A stretch of DNA of 23,347 bases from Basidiobolus ranarum (taxonomy: Eukaryota > Basidiobolomycota > Basidiobolomycetes > Basidiobolales). Of this stretch, positions 10,165 through 20,394 are shown one piece after another; the first letter of the stretch is position 1, and every line of letters starts with the position of its first letter. The notes under the pieces were generated by a model. That model worked only from the letters and a program-made list of their open reading frames with translations. It ran no database searches and was not told where the DNA came from. Position numbers and translations under genes: made by a program. The stretch lies in assembly GCA_040143965.1 (NCBI GenBank), contig JASJQH010007043.1:1-23347 (forward strand). The letters are read 5' to 3'.

Positions 10165-10945
10165 AGGAAATCTTCCTTTTCAATAATCCATTATATTTAA
10201 ATCACCTCACTTGTTAAAATGATTCTGTCACCAAACTCATCAATCTCTTTTCGCACTATTTGTTAGACCCAACTCTTCATTTTCTTTATGCATGTTCTTG
10301 AACGTAATTTGTAAGAATTGGAAACTTAACGAAAAGTATGTATTCATGACTTATCCCATCTTAAATAAACCAATTTCCGTCTGATTTACGTTAGCATAAC
10401 TCGCTCTGCTTGTCATTCCCTTTAGCTAGGGACAAGATGTTCATTAATTAGGCTAAAATTTGGAGCTTGCCAATCATGCAATTGTAACTATTGCGAATGT
10501 GACTAGTTAAGGTGGAACGTTGGAAACATGATTACTGTGGTGAAAAGTTGAGGCCAAGTAGTCTATTTTTTTGTCCTTATACAACTAACAGTATTCAGCG
10601 TGAATGTGAATATTTCGAATATAATGGCATTTACTACTAGCAATTTCTCATGCTATATAATGGTATCAAGGATAGCATGAATCTCGTCAGAACTTTTGTT
10701 ATGATTTCTCAATCTCGTAACTAATAAAATACCTATCCCACGAAGCACAACCGAGTTACAAGGTTATATAGGCATGGTTTTATTGATTTTAGTAAAACAT
10801 GAGGGATGCACTAATATTCTGTTCAAGATAACAGAACTAGCATGGCTTGATAGACTCAAAATTTAGATATTATAAGTGGTTGGAGAAGTGATCGAAGTGT
10901 TTTTGCGTAGTAGGAATTTATTCAAGTGCGAATGATATGAAGGGT
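10165..10945. other. Intergenic region between convergent Rieske and NDUFA13 genes
   Basis: About 780 bp between two converging stop codons, AT-rich and without a supported gene, RNA or repeat. Longer than the other convergent gaps in this window except the RRM/ataxin-2 gap, but nothing in it stands out. Confidence 0.5.
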
Positions 10946-11450
10946 TTAAGCAATGATGATGTTAGGGGCGACGTAACGCTTTGTATGGTACACTGATTTT
11001 CCAACTTCCCAGCCAGGAACATCCTTCATGATCTCTGCTTCACGCTCTACGGCAGCTCTTTGACGACGATAAGAATCACGATCATATTCAGCTTGAAGCA
11101 TAGGAAGTAAATGTAAACGAGCCCATATTTTTTCGCGTTTGAGTTCTCTATAAAGGTAGACAAAAACAACAAGATATTGTTTACGTTAATATCCAAGGGT
11201 TGAAGAAAAGTCGTTGAGAAAGGTATAAAGGTGAACGGGCAAAATGTATGTATTAATCCTAATATGGATGTATATCTACAAACCTTCTTTCTTTGATTCC
11301 TTCGAAAACTTGGTAAAAACTAAGTCCTGTGATCACAGCTAAACCGCCGAAAAGAGCCAAACCAGAGGGGCCTTTCTTAGGAAGGTGACGCTTATACCTA
11401 ACAGCAGGATAACCACCTTGAGGTGGGAGCTCTTGTGCATATGTAGTCAT
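10946..11450 (-). CDS. NDUFA13: NADH:ubiquinone oxidoreductase subunit NDUFA13 / GRIM-19 (2 exons, 122 aa)
   Basis: Accessory subunit of mitochondrial complex I. Exons 11450-11284 and 11147-10946, with a donor GTTTGT and a TATAG acceptor, total 369 nt. Landmarks: QELPPQGGYPAVRYKRHLPK at the N-terminus, a single membrane helix (GLALFGGLAVITGLSFYQVF), the charged block ERRELKREKIWARLHLLPML, and the C-terminal AEIMKDVPGWEVGKSVYHT motif conserved from fungi to animals. Presence of complex I rules out Saccharomyces- and Schizosaccharomyces-like yeasts. It is tail-to-tail with the Rieske gene, another respiratory-chain subunit. Complete at both ends. Confidence 0.94.
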
Positions 11451-12304
11451 AGCTAAAAATAGGATAGAAGCGAATACGGGGGGTTTCTATTCGTAAACAG
11501 CCAAACAAACCCTTGACTTCGATAGAAGCCATGTTTCTTGAAGCAACTCATCTGAAAATTTCCACGTGACCCCACACTGTCCCTTTGAACACCCCGCAAG
11601 CTGGACGAAAAATTGGATACCCCTTTTCCCCAAATCGACAATATGCATGTTGAATTGATAGACTAAGTATGATCATATGTTATGAAGAAAGTAAACTTTA
11701 TTTCTTGAAGAGAACGATTCATGAGGCAAAAGAATGGGATATTAAAAAATAGGAGAGATTTCTTTGCTACAGGATCGCTCAAACCCGATGGCCCGATTCG
11801 CTCTGACTGATACGCGTAGATGTAGGCGTTAATATGGACTTTAAAAGTACAATTAGTTAGAAGCAATTCCAAGCTAGAGCTATGTAAGTGGTTAGCGAGT
11901 GTGCATTTTAAATTCATCTATCTAATCTCGCTTAGTGGCCAATAAATGAGTTTACTGCGTCCATGGTGTACATATATTAGGAAATCATCTCCATTGATGC
12001 GACCTCAATATGACCATATTTTAGTGGTTCATCATGCAAAGGTAAAAGTCACCCAAGAGTCAAAATTTTCGTTGAAAATAAGAATAGTGGCTAGAAATCA
12101 ATCATTGGTTAAGTATGTGGGTTAAAGCGGGATGTGCATCCAATAACTGAAAGCTTAGGATAAATACAAGAAGAAAATTTTAAATCACCCCAGTAACAAA
12201 CACAAGTCACCTGATTTTAGTTGATTCAAATACAAAAAATTTCCACTGTAAAGGCAAGTTGCTCACTTCTTCTCAAGTCCAATTTTCCTTCATATTACTT
12301 CACA
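11451..12304. other. Divergent intergenic region between NDUFA13 and the RRM gene
   Basis: About 850 bp between divergent start codons, holding the GTCACGTG site noted separately. I see no gene: open stretches on the minus strand around 11453-11641 and 11663-11917 have no family resemblance and no splice logic. Confidence 0.5.
11563..11570 (-). promoter_or_regulatory. Candidate GTCACGTG E-box upstream of NDUFA13
   Basis: The minus strand reads GTCACGTG about 113 bp upstream of the NDUFA13 ATG. In yeasts Cbf1-type bHLH factors bind RTCACGTG at respiratory genes. It is a single 8-bp match, so functional status is inferred. Confidence 0.35.
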
Positions 12305-12691
12305 ATGAACGCTCTTGCTGGTCTCACTAGAACTGCTTTCCCTGCTTTGAACCTTGTTCGTGCCTACGGTACCAAGACCTGTTATGTTGGTAACATTCCC
12401 TGGGGAACCAGTGAAGAACAAATCCAAGATCTCTTCACCGAATTCGGAGAAGTTGAGAAGGTTCGTCTTCCTCTTGACGACGCTGGTCGCATCAAGGGTT
12501 TCGGATTCGTTGAATTAGATGAAACTGCTGCTGCCAAGGCCATTGACTCCCTTAACGGTTTCAGCTTCAACGGTCGTGAACTTCGTGTCAACGAGGCTCA
12601 AGAACGTGCCCCTAGAGCTCCCCGTTCCTTCGGCAGCGGTGGTCGTTCTTTCGGTGACCGCCCTAACTTCAACCGCAACCGCGACTTCTAA
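12305..12691 (+). CDS. Small RRM RNA-binding protein with mitochondrial-type presequence (128 aa)
   Basis: Single-exon glycine-rich RNA-binding protein. One RRM spans about residues 24-97, with RNP2 CYVGNI at 26-31 and RNP1 KGFGFVEL at 64-71. The tail is short and Arg/Gly/Phe-rich (PRSFGSGGRSFGDRP), like RG-type RNA-binding tails. The first 22 residues (MNALAGLTRTAFPALNLVRA then YG) hold Arg and hydrophobic residues and no acid, and resemble a mitochondrial presequence with cleavage near RAYG. The frame stays open upstream to about 12221 but has no ATG there, so 12305 is the start. Mitochondrial targeting is inferred; a nuclear glycine-rich RRM protein is the alternative. Confidence 0.87.
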   Translation: MNALAGLTRTAFPALNLVRAYGTKTCYVGNIPWGTSEEQIQDLFTEFGEVEKVRLPLDDAGRIKGFGFVELDETAAAKAIDSLNGFSFNGRELRVNEAQERAPRAPRSFGSGGRSFGDRPNFNRNRDF

Positions 12692-13376
12692 ACATCTCAC
12701 TTTGTGATTTCTCAACAAATCTATAGATCATTTTGCATTTAAGCCATATCTTATTTGTATTGCATAGGACAACAACATCATTTGTACTGTAACTTTTTAT
12801 CTTGTTTTTTCTTAAAGAAATAATCTATTTACTCCGATTTCCATTACACCTATAAAGCTTATGTTATTTACCATGTCACAGTCTTCATTGTCTAAACAAT
12901 AAAAATGAGCAACCTATAGATGTGTAACTGCATTTTATTCTCAAAATCATTCCTTTCTGTTACTGTTTACTCTTTGTCAAATACTTCACCTAACGCCCTA
13001 TTGACAAGCGTTAAAGTCGAACTCCATCTCTATCAGAAATGGAGGGAAGGTCATGTAATGTCGACCATAAGATTCTTTTAACTGTTCTTATTGAGGATTC
13101 TTCACAAAGGGACATGGATGATACATTTTAGAAGAAAAATATTCTGTTGAACAGGGAAGGAGGCTTTTTTATTTATTTTTCTCGATACTTGATTTTCTCC
13201 GATGGGAAAAGCAAATGTGAAGATGAGGGGAGTGGAGGAGAGTAGATTTGTATTGATACAGTTGGTAATTCACGAAGTAGTAGTGTTGGTGGTTACGTCG
13301 TTAGTTAAGCCTTCTAATAAATCATAATGAATGTTGAGCTCAATGGAAAGATGATATTATTTGCAAATTATAAATA
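12692..13376. other. Intergenic region between the convergent RRM and ataxin-2 genes
   Basis: About 680 bp between converging stop codons. Its right part (13270-13313, minus strand) may be an alternative last exon of the ataxin-2 gene. Otherwise I see only AT-rich 3' flanking DNA. Confidence 0.5.
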
Positions 13377-16190
13377 CTAACCGTTTGACTGTTCGTTAGG
13401 TGTATAAGGTGCCATAGGAGGTTGGTCCATAACAGAGCGTTGAGGAACCATCATTGGTGGCCCAGTGACGTGTGGCATCATTTCAGAAGGGTAACGAACC
13501 ATCATAGGTCCTTGAGGTCCAGGGTATGTATACATTTGTGGAGGCATGTTTGGAACCATGGGGCCTCTACCTTGTGGAGGGTAACCACCGGGTGGAGCAA
13601 AGTGTTGTCCTTCGGAGGGCGGGGCCTGCCCTTTTGGATACATTCTTGGGGCTGAGACTGGTGTCATTTGAGGACTATAAACGGCAGGAGGTGGGCCACC
13701 TGGATGTGGCATTGAGGCAGAAAATGGCATGTTGGGTACAAAGGGAGCTGGCGTCATGTATGGCATAGGAGGTTGTTGCATTCCCATGGCAGGCATACCT
13801 GGAAACTGAGCAGGATATCTATAAGCCACATAAGGCACGAACGCTTGATTCATACCGTTGTGACTATACATATCTTCCTCATACGTGGCTGTATGAGAGA
13901 ATTGGTGACGGAAGGATTTTTGTCCAAATGGCCAAGTAGGTGCAATTGTAGAAGGGTCCTCAGTTTCCATATCTGGTTTTTTTAACATTTCTTTGACCGA
14001 AGTGTGCCCTCTTTTCAAGTTTTTGTTGCCAAAGAAAGGTGACGAAGCTGCATTTGTAGAGGATTTTTTGTCGGAATTTTGGTATGAAGATGGTATAAAG
14101 GGCGCCGCGGTTGGATTGGGTTTAAACTCACTTGCTTTGACATTGAATTTGAAAGTGGAGCTAGGCTTGGCAGCTGGTGTCGAAGTGGTACCGGCGGAGG
14201 TTGGTTCAGCTGCCTTCTTGTCAGTTTTATCGCTAGGTTTGTCTTCACTGACAGTAGGAGGTTTCTGCTTACTCTCTTTCTCATCGGCAGTCTTGGAAAC
14301 TACAACTTGCTTAGGTGATTTTGGGATATCCTCCTGAGGTTCCGGGACACTCTCCTCGTCACTTTTAGAGTCGGTATCGGATTTCTTGGATTTATCTTTA
14401 CCAAGAATAGGGATAAGGTCAGCTGGCATTGGTGTCTTGAGTTTGAAACTTTGACTGAACTTGATTAATTCAGCCACTCTACCATCTTTTTCCATCTTCA
14501 AATAAGCCTGTCTTGTTTGTTGTAAACGTTCCTTCTCATGGTTTACAAAGTTACGGAAAGTTCCTACAATCTCAGCTTCGTTGGGTTTGGAACTATTGCT
14601 TTCATTAGAGGTTTTCTTTGAAGATTTGGATCCAAGAAGGCTGGCGATAGGTTCAGCGATTTTAGACGTTTGGCTATTGGATGTTTTGGCGCTACCAGTC
14701 GATGATGGCTTGGTAATATCCAATGTAGAATCTTTTGATGCAGTTTCCGATTGTTTGGGCTTACTCTTGGGTTCATTTTCAATGGCTACGTTTGATGGGT
14801 TTGGTTGCGCAATGGTTGCAGCAGAATCTGAGCCTTGGCTTTGATTAGCAGGGACTTTAGTACGCATCGCGGGAGGCGTATATTTTCCTTGTCTGTCACT
14901 GCTTCTTAAGCTACTGGTTCGAACAACGGAGCTATATTTATCCTCCTCATCTAATTGGCTATCATCGATGGATTGACCACGTTCTTCTGCAATATGAGGG
15001 TTTGCGGATGACATCTAGATAGGAAAAGTTAGATATTATTATCATAAAAGTGGAGGTTTACCCGCAGTGTACATACTCTAGCAATTTCGTTTGCAATTCT
15101 GATGGCTTGCTTCTCTCTTTCCTTATAATCAGCACTACTACGATCAAGTTTAGTGGTATAGATCTCTTCGTCAAAATCAGTTTGAAGACCGAAAAGATGT
15201 TCATTTGCTGCAAATTGATCCCATTGATTATCGGTTCCAGCTTCAAGTTCTGTAAGAGATGGAAAGAGTTAAGGCTTTTAATGTCTTTCCGTAGCAACAA
15301 ATAGGTGAGGATTTATGAATGTATGGTAAAAAGGATATTCTAAAGTTTGAAATTCGGTATGATCATCAGCATTCCATCTGTGCAATTCACGCTCTCTAAG
15401 TGAGCCAGTATGTCCACTAATAAGGGTATCAATTTTGAATGCTATTCAATGAAATGAATTAATTTTGGTTCATTTAGCTAGTAAGTTTTCATTATGCTCT
15501 TACTATCTTTTTCGGATCCCTTTTCGGATATGGAGAAATCTACACCAACTGCGTTCATTTCCACAAAGTCCTTCGCCAAGATGATAAGAGTAGGAATCAC
15601 TTCGTTGAGATTTTCGGTTTTCTCTTCGGTTTTGATAACACGCGCATACTTCAATACTACTCCTAATTCACCTTCCGTACAAGCTGCGTGAAACAAGCCC
15701 TCGTATTTAGCTCCACTTTTAACAACAACTTGGACGTTTAGACCCTATTTGTATAATAATAGATTGTTAGTTCGTGTTACAAAATACATAAAAGATAAAA
15801 AAAACTATAGATATATACGGTACCACTAAATGCATGAGAAGGTAAAGCATGCGATCGTGCATATGTTTAGCAAAAGAGTCATTCTTCACTTCGACAGAGT
15901 GAGTCATTGGTGAAGTAGTGGGTATGTGGGATTGAGGTGAGGAGTTTTGATGTGAACCCCAAGGCTTCGGACCTCCACCGCGAGGTAGAGTATTAGAGTA
16001 CTGACCCCATTTACCTCTTCCACCCCTAAGTATACAAGTTAGCTTGAGTTGACAATCTATGATCGTGATAAATAAATGATTGGTTGAACATGTCTACCAA
16101 GATTTGACTTGAATTTTACCTTTGGGAAGTTGGTTGAAAAGGAAAATCTTGTCTTCGAGTTTTCTGTTGTCTACCACTCACGGAGGACAT
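13377..16190 (-). CDS. PBP1: Ataxin-2/Pbp1 family RNA-granule protein (6 exons, 809 aa)
   Basis: Scaffold of stress granules and poly(A)-mRNA particles that binds poly(A)-binding protein. Exons: 16190-16120, 16025-15824, 15744-15504, 15441-15339, 15251-15077 and 15014-13377, total 2430 nt. The LSm-type domain covers about residues 73-150 (RMLYLLMHLVGLNVQVVVKS). The LsmAD domain covers about 173-264 (FKIDTLISGHTGSLRERELH, then DQFAANEHLFG and EEIYTTKLDRS). A PAM2-like motif, FNVKASEFKP, is near residues 554-563. The C-terminus is Pro/Met/Gly-rich and low in complexity. Intron 4 is AT-AC with U12-type signals. The terminal TAG overlaps a usable donor (GGTTAGT); splicing it to 13313-13270 would replace the last Gly by a 14-residue tail. 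The ATG at 16190 is the first in frame. Confidence 0.93.
15252..15338 (-). other. AT-AC U12-type intron in the ataxin-2 gene (87 nt)
   Basis: The minus strand starts ATATCCTTTTT, matching the U12 5' splice site, and ends CTTAC. A branch-site match AGCCTTAAC lies at 15276-15268, with its branch A 17 nt before the intron end. Splicing joins QTLE to ELEAGTDNQWDQF in phase 2, inside the conserved LsmAD domain. No GT lies at the exon end, and the nearby AG boundary (CTTACAG) would put the downstream conserved frame out of register. Retention introduces an in-frame stop. Confidence 0.85.
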
Positions 16191-17126
16191 GTTTTAGTTG
16201 TTGAAATAAAAATGTGAAACAACAATACAAACAAAAGTTTTTTTAAAAAACAAAAAGCTACTGTTTCAATAGAAAAACCAGATACTCCTTAATATTATGT
16301 TACGATCAAGAAAACCAAACTGAATAAAGGATGGTTCGTAGTGTTAACTTATAAACGAAAGGTAGTATAAAAGACGTACAAAATAAAAGTCACTTCAACA
16401 AATATTCAACTCGAGAAAATAAAAACGTTGATATGAAGGACCGTAAAAGAAATATCGGATCTTGTTTAATCCGTGTACCGCTGCGTTGGCGAATTCGTTA
16501 TTTGCCTCAGGTTTAACCCTTAAAGGTATATGGTTTAGGTGAAATTAGAGTGGCACCTTTTAGAAAAATTGAATAAAGGAGGTTTGCCAAATCTGACCCT
16601 GTTTTTACACTATTTCTTGAGATAGGCATTGTACACGTCGCTCAACTTCGAGCCAATTTCTCGATCAATTTAACCAACCTATTTGCAAAATTATTGCATT
16701 CACGTCATTTGTAATTCAAAGTTTACTCTCCTTAAACCCTTTCAAAAAATAAACAAGTACTTCAATGATCTTGATTGGATAGAGTCCGTACTCGGACAGC
16801 AGAATTTCGGCACCATGGGAAATAAACAATCAGCTACGATAACAATTTATTAAAAGCCATGTGTGATTAAACAAATTACTAAAGGCTGTATTTACCATTC
16901 ATCTTTTACGCCCAACAGGCATGAATCTTTACAAAATTTAATATGTTTGTTATACGTTGATATACTAAAGGGAGGGGTTCCTACGTGATGGCTAGAGCAC
17001 CTTACAAGAGTATTTACTAAACTATCTTACTCAATTAAACACCAAGCGCGGTTTCTTTTAGATGGAAGTGCTCTAATCGGTAACTTGAAGCAGACTCTAG
17101 TGTTGTTTGGAATAACTATCAACATG
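16191..17126. other. Intergenic region between ataxin-2 and CDT2
   Basis: About 935 bp upstream of ataxin-2 and downstream of CDT2. AT-rich, with A/T runs near 16240-16260. It should hold the ataxin-2 promoter. I looked for spliced coding pieces on both strands and saw none that I can support. Confidence 0.45.
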
Positions 17127-19325
17127 TTACGAGTCGTGAGCCAATCCATTAGCACTGGCTAATCTCTCATCAGAGCGGCAGGCCTCAGCGAAGGAGCGAT
17201 TGATGTTCCAGAGTCTTACTGTGCGATCGTCAGAACAGGAGGCCAACTGATGTACATTTCAAAGATATTAGTTCAGGAAATACAAATTCTATTACTTGTG
17301 ATGATAACATTACATGCTCAATATCGTTGTTGGACCACGACACACTAGTAACTTCATTTTCATGTGCCTTTAATATCAGTGGAGCCTTTTTAGGGGAATC
17401 GACTTCCCATATATAAAGATTCTTATCACTGGATCCACTGACTAAAAATTTAGTATCTGGACTCAGTGCTATTTTAACATAGAAGGATGAGCATTTGTAT
17501 GTAGACGAGTTGAACGTTGCGATCGGGCTTCCGAGGCTAGTTGTAGAATACATGGATATCCTTCAAATACAGAAACCAAGGGATTAGATAAATAGGAATA
17601 TGAACGCTAGATTTGATTGCCACTATGTTGTGGACATATTATACTCACTGATTATTCGTGCTAGCGGCAAATATTCGATGACCCATAGGATCTAAGGCTA
17701 GTGAAGAGATCCCTATGGTAAAAATGAAATGTTAATAGAGCTGATGGCCAATAATACATATGAAAACACCAACCATGTGCTCTTTTTGTTGGGCCTTTAT
17801 GAAGTGACGTCGCAACAGGAGTAATATAGGGCTTCAAAGAATGAGATCCATGTTTTCGTGTATCCCATATTTTCACTAATCTAAATAGCGAACAGATTTT
17901 AGAATCCACAATGACCGTCCTACAAATGCTCAAATGGTGCTTACCCATCAGCTGCACCTGCAGAGCTCAGAAGTGATGGCGCGTGAGTTAGAAATTGAAC
18001 GGCGGTAACGCTGTGTGAGGTGTCATTCTAAATGAGGAAATTTAAGAAAGTCAGGTAAGTGGTGACTTGGCCGCCATTGTTTATCGAGTATTCATACCGT
18101 AAAGTTGGTTCCGACTTTCCTACGCTTCGGAGACGGTGGAACGAAATTCAAAGAGTGGGCATGCTTGATTATGTCAACGGGGCGATGTCTATACTCTATA
18201 AGTAATGTGCGGTTTGTGTTAAATCAAGTAATTTCATCCTTCTGAGTTGGCCAACTTACCACCACTATTTAAGAGAGAACCTGAGCATCGTGTATCCCAT
18301 ATCATAACATTTCCATCACGAGAAGCGGTCGCAAAAATATCTAATTATATCAACTATAAGTTGAATTTCGTTCTAGCATAGGGAGTATGTCAATAAGTAC
18401 TTACGATTGTCAAACGGGTTGATCGTTACCGATTTGACGCTACTGGTGTGTCCGTAAAAGTTACCAAGACACTTCCGTGTTTCCACATCCCAAAGACCAG
18501 CAGTTTGATCCCCTGAAACTGTGATCTAAACAACAAGTAAACAATACTGCTCCATTCAATTCCATAGATATATCTAGTTTACCACTCGCTTATCGTCGTG
18601 GGTCCACTGTACATCGAATACAGCATTATTGTGAGCATGCCAACTAATTCTGGTTCGTTCTGGGTGGTAGAATAGTAGAGTGAGTAATGGAGATACTGTA
18701 AGTGTAGGCGTTAAATGCAGAATTACCATTTTCGATGGAGTTATCAAAGGAGGTATCCAATATATTTACTCTTCCTTCCTCATCAGCTACCGCAAGAAGT
18801 CTCCCATTGGATTCAACTAAGGATAAAAAATCGTTAAGTCGAAGTTGTATATAGTTTCGAGGAGATATATTTCGATAACCTACTGTTGTTAAAAGTACAA
18901 CCAAAGGGTGGTGCTGCGGTATTGTTTTCTGACATGAATTTATATACATCTTTCTCTGTACTAACAAAATCTTTTATATAAAAGCGTTGCGAAACTATAT
19001 ATGTTCTTTTTAGTAAATTGAAAATAAAGGCTGGAAAGGTATTTCGGTTACCCTGTGGCGCTTGAGCGAAGGAATGGCCTTGTATTTGTCTATGAAATAA
19101 AGCAGAAACAGGGGGCATTGTGGATTCTCGTATAAACTTTGGTTTATAACACGTGTCTATTGTGGGTATTAATGAAAATGAGACTTGTGTGGAAGAAGAG
19201 TTGGAAGATAAACAAGAAGAAGTGCGTTTATTAGAAGAGCGAGAGAAAGTAAATGGAGTATTTAAGCATGAGTGCTGGGAAATTCTGGTTGGGTTGTTGG
19301 ATTTTCTTTTTCTCGGTAAAGACAT
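17127..19325 (-). CDS. CDT2: Cdt2/DTL WD40 substrate receptor of the CRL4 ubiquitin ligase (11 exons, 509 aa)
   Basis: WD40 receptor of the Cul4-Ddb1 ligase, which in S phase and after DNA damage targets Cdt1 and other PCNA-bound substrates. Exons: 19325-18884, 18816-18727, 18659-18583, 18525-18405, 18340-18260, 18195-18098, 18027-17945, 17880-17774, 17712-17649, 17560-17314 and 17246-17127, total 1530 nt. Signature blocks: LLAVADEEGRVNILD, WHAHNNAVFDVQW, VSGDQTAGLWDV, and FYVKIALSPDTKFLVSGSSD (typical of Cdt2). Two WDTR motifs at residues 258-261 and 336-339 are the DDB1-contact (WDXR) type. The first 100 residues are a basic, Ser-rich leader. Length is close to fission-yeast Cdt2 (about 490 aa), without the long animal tail. 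The ATG at 19325 (MSLPRKRK) is chosen over non-ATG codons upstream. Confidence 0.94.
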
Positions 19326-19613
19326 CTCGAACGTATTATACCAAGGTGAACAAAGGCTCACCGTTTCTGTTTGTAAGATTATTTTTGTTGACTTTTTACC
19401 AACACGCGATTCAATACACACATAATTAGTTTGTTGATTGGTTTAAAAGAATATTTGAATGATATTCTTTTCTCAGGTTAATATTTTTAATCAATCGATA
19501 AATTTAATCCAATCAAACAGATTATTCTGACGGCTATTTCCTGAGTGTTTACTCAGGTAACAAGATATAGAAATATGAGTTATAAGTTCTGACAAACGAG
19601 ACCCAAGTAGTGT

Positions 19614-20173
19614 TCAACCTTGTAAGCCTGCTTCAAGGTAGTGAAATATGAGGAATCGATAGCCTTGGATCAACTGAGTGATTTCGTTAGTCAAATGACA
19701 AGCAAAGAGCAAGTAGTTCACTGGTCTGACTACTATCGCAAATCTCATGAAAAGAAGGGAGTAAAGACACAAAGCTACATAGTTTAATACACAGTGGAAA
19801 TAGACTTTAAGTGAAGTGTTACTTACCAACAGTCATCTTTCCAGATATTAGGTCTGGTGATTTTCCAATATCCACGATACCCGAAAGAGGGATGAGCCAG
19901 TTTGCTGCAGGCCCCCAGAAATGCTAATGAGAAAGCAAACTGTCAATCATACAATAGTAAAGTGAATTATTTTAACTTCTTACTGTGCTAGTTGAGGTAA
20001 ATCCAAAGTTAAAGGTTCAAAATAATCCATACGAGGAATGACAAATGCGTAAGTGGTAAATGGTTAATTAAATTGGAAAAGAATTTACAGGTTTCATACC
20101 TGCACAAGTAGTTTACGAACTCCCGACTTCGAACACGTTCTAGTAGAGTTGGTTCTTCAAATGGTCTGTTCAT
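19614..20173 (-). CDS. MPC1: Mitochondrial pyruvate carrier subunit MPC1 (4 exons, 111 aa)
   Basis: One of the two small inner-membrane subunits that import pyruvate into mitochondria. Exons: 20173-20100, 19987-19984 (only 4 nt), 19923-19827 and 19774-19614, total 336 nt. The protein carries [40 protein letters not shown] and [19 protein letters not shown], which are MPC1 signatures; MPC2 differs in these blocks. Length matches animal MPC1 (about 109 aa). The start chosen is the ATG of [16 protein letters not shown]. The frame continues upstream without ATG to a possible acceptor near 20205, so a longer N-terminus from another exon is possible. It sits between CDT2 and the first Myb gene, all on the same strand but with separate intergenic gaps. 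Confidence 0.93.
19984..19987 (-). other. 4-nt micro-exon of MPC1
   Basis: The minus strand reads CTAG, then CACA, then GTAAGA. Exon 1 ends ...TGC AG and exon 3 begins CAT TTC TGG; a direct join is out of frame. Inserting CACA gives Ser-Thr-His-Phe-Trp-Gly-Pro, the STHFWGP motif found in MPC1 proteins. Both flanking sites are canonical. Confidence 0.82.
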
Positions 20174-20394
20174 TAGGTTGATTAACAAGCTCAGGCCAGA
20201 AGGAGCATTCTACAATTGTTAATGAAATAGTTCTGATCAAATAAGTTCTTAGATGAGATTGCTTGCAGATCCTGATAATTGATATGATCGTAACTGCGAT
20301 CAATATTTCCTGAATATTAGTTGAGCTAACGAGGATTGAGAGTTTATTAAGTACTAGGACTACTAGATAAAGATAGGTCTATTGGGTGAATGGT

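Noticed and set aside
12221-12304. Upstream in-frame extension of the RRM protein
   Set aside because: The extension opens with TTG, not ATG, and the ATG at 12305 gives a clean mitochondrial-type presequence.
15012-15014. Separate 545-aa gene starting at the ATG at 15014
   Set aside because: The ATG is simply the first codon after a CTATCTAG acceptor; the LSm and LsmAD domains upstream belong to the same ataxin-2 protein in frame.
19153-19425. 90-codon plus-strand frame rich in Glu/Lys
   Set aside because: Antisense shadow of the Ser/Arg-rich N-terminus of CDT2, whose 11-exon model is complete and conserved.
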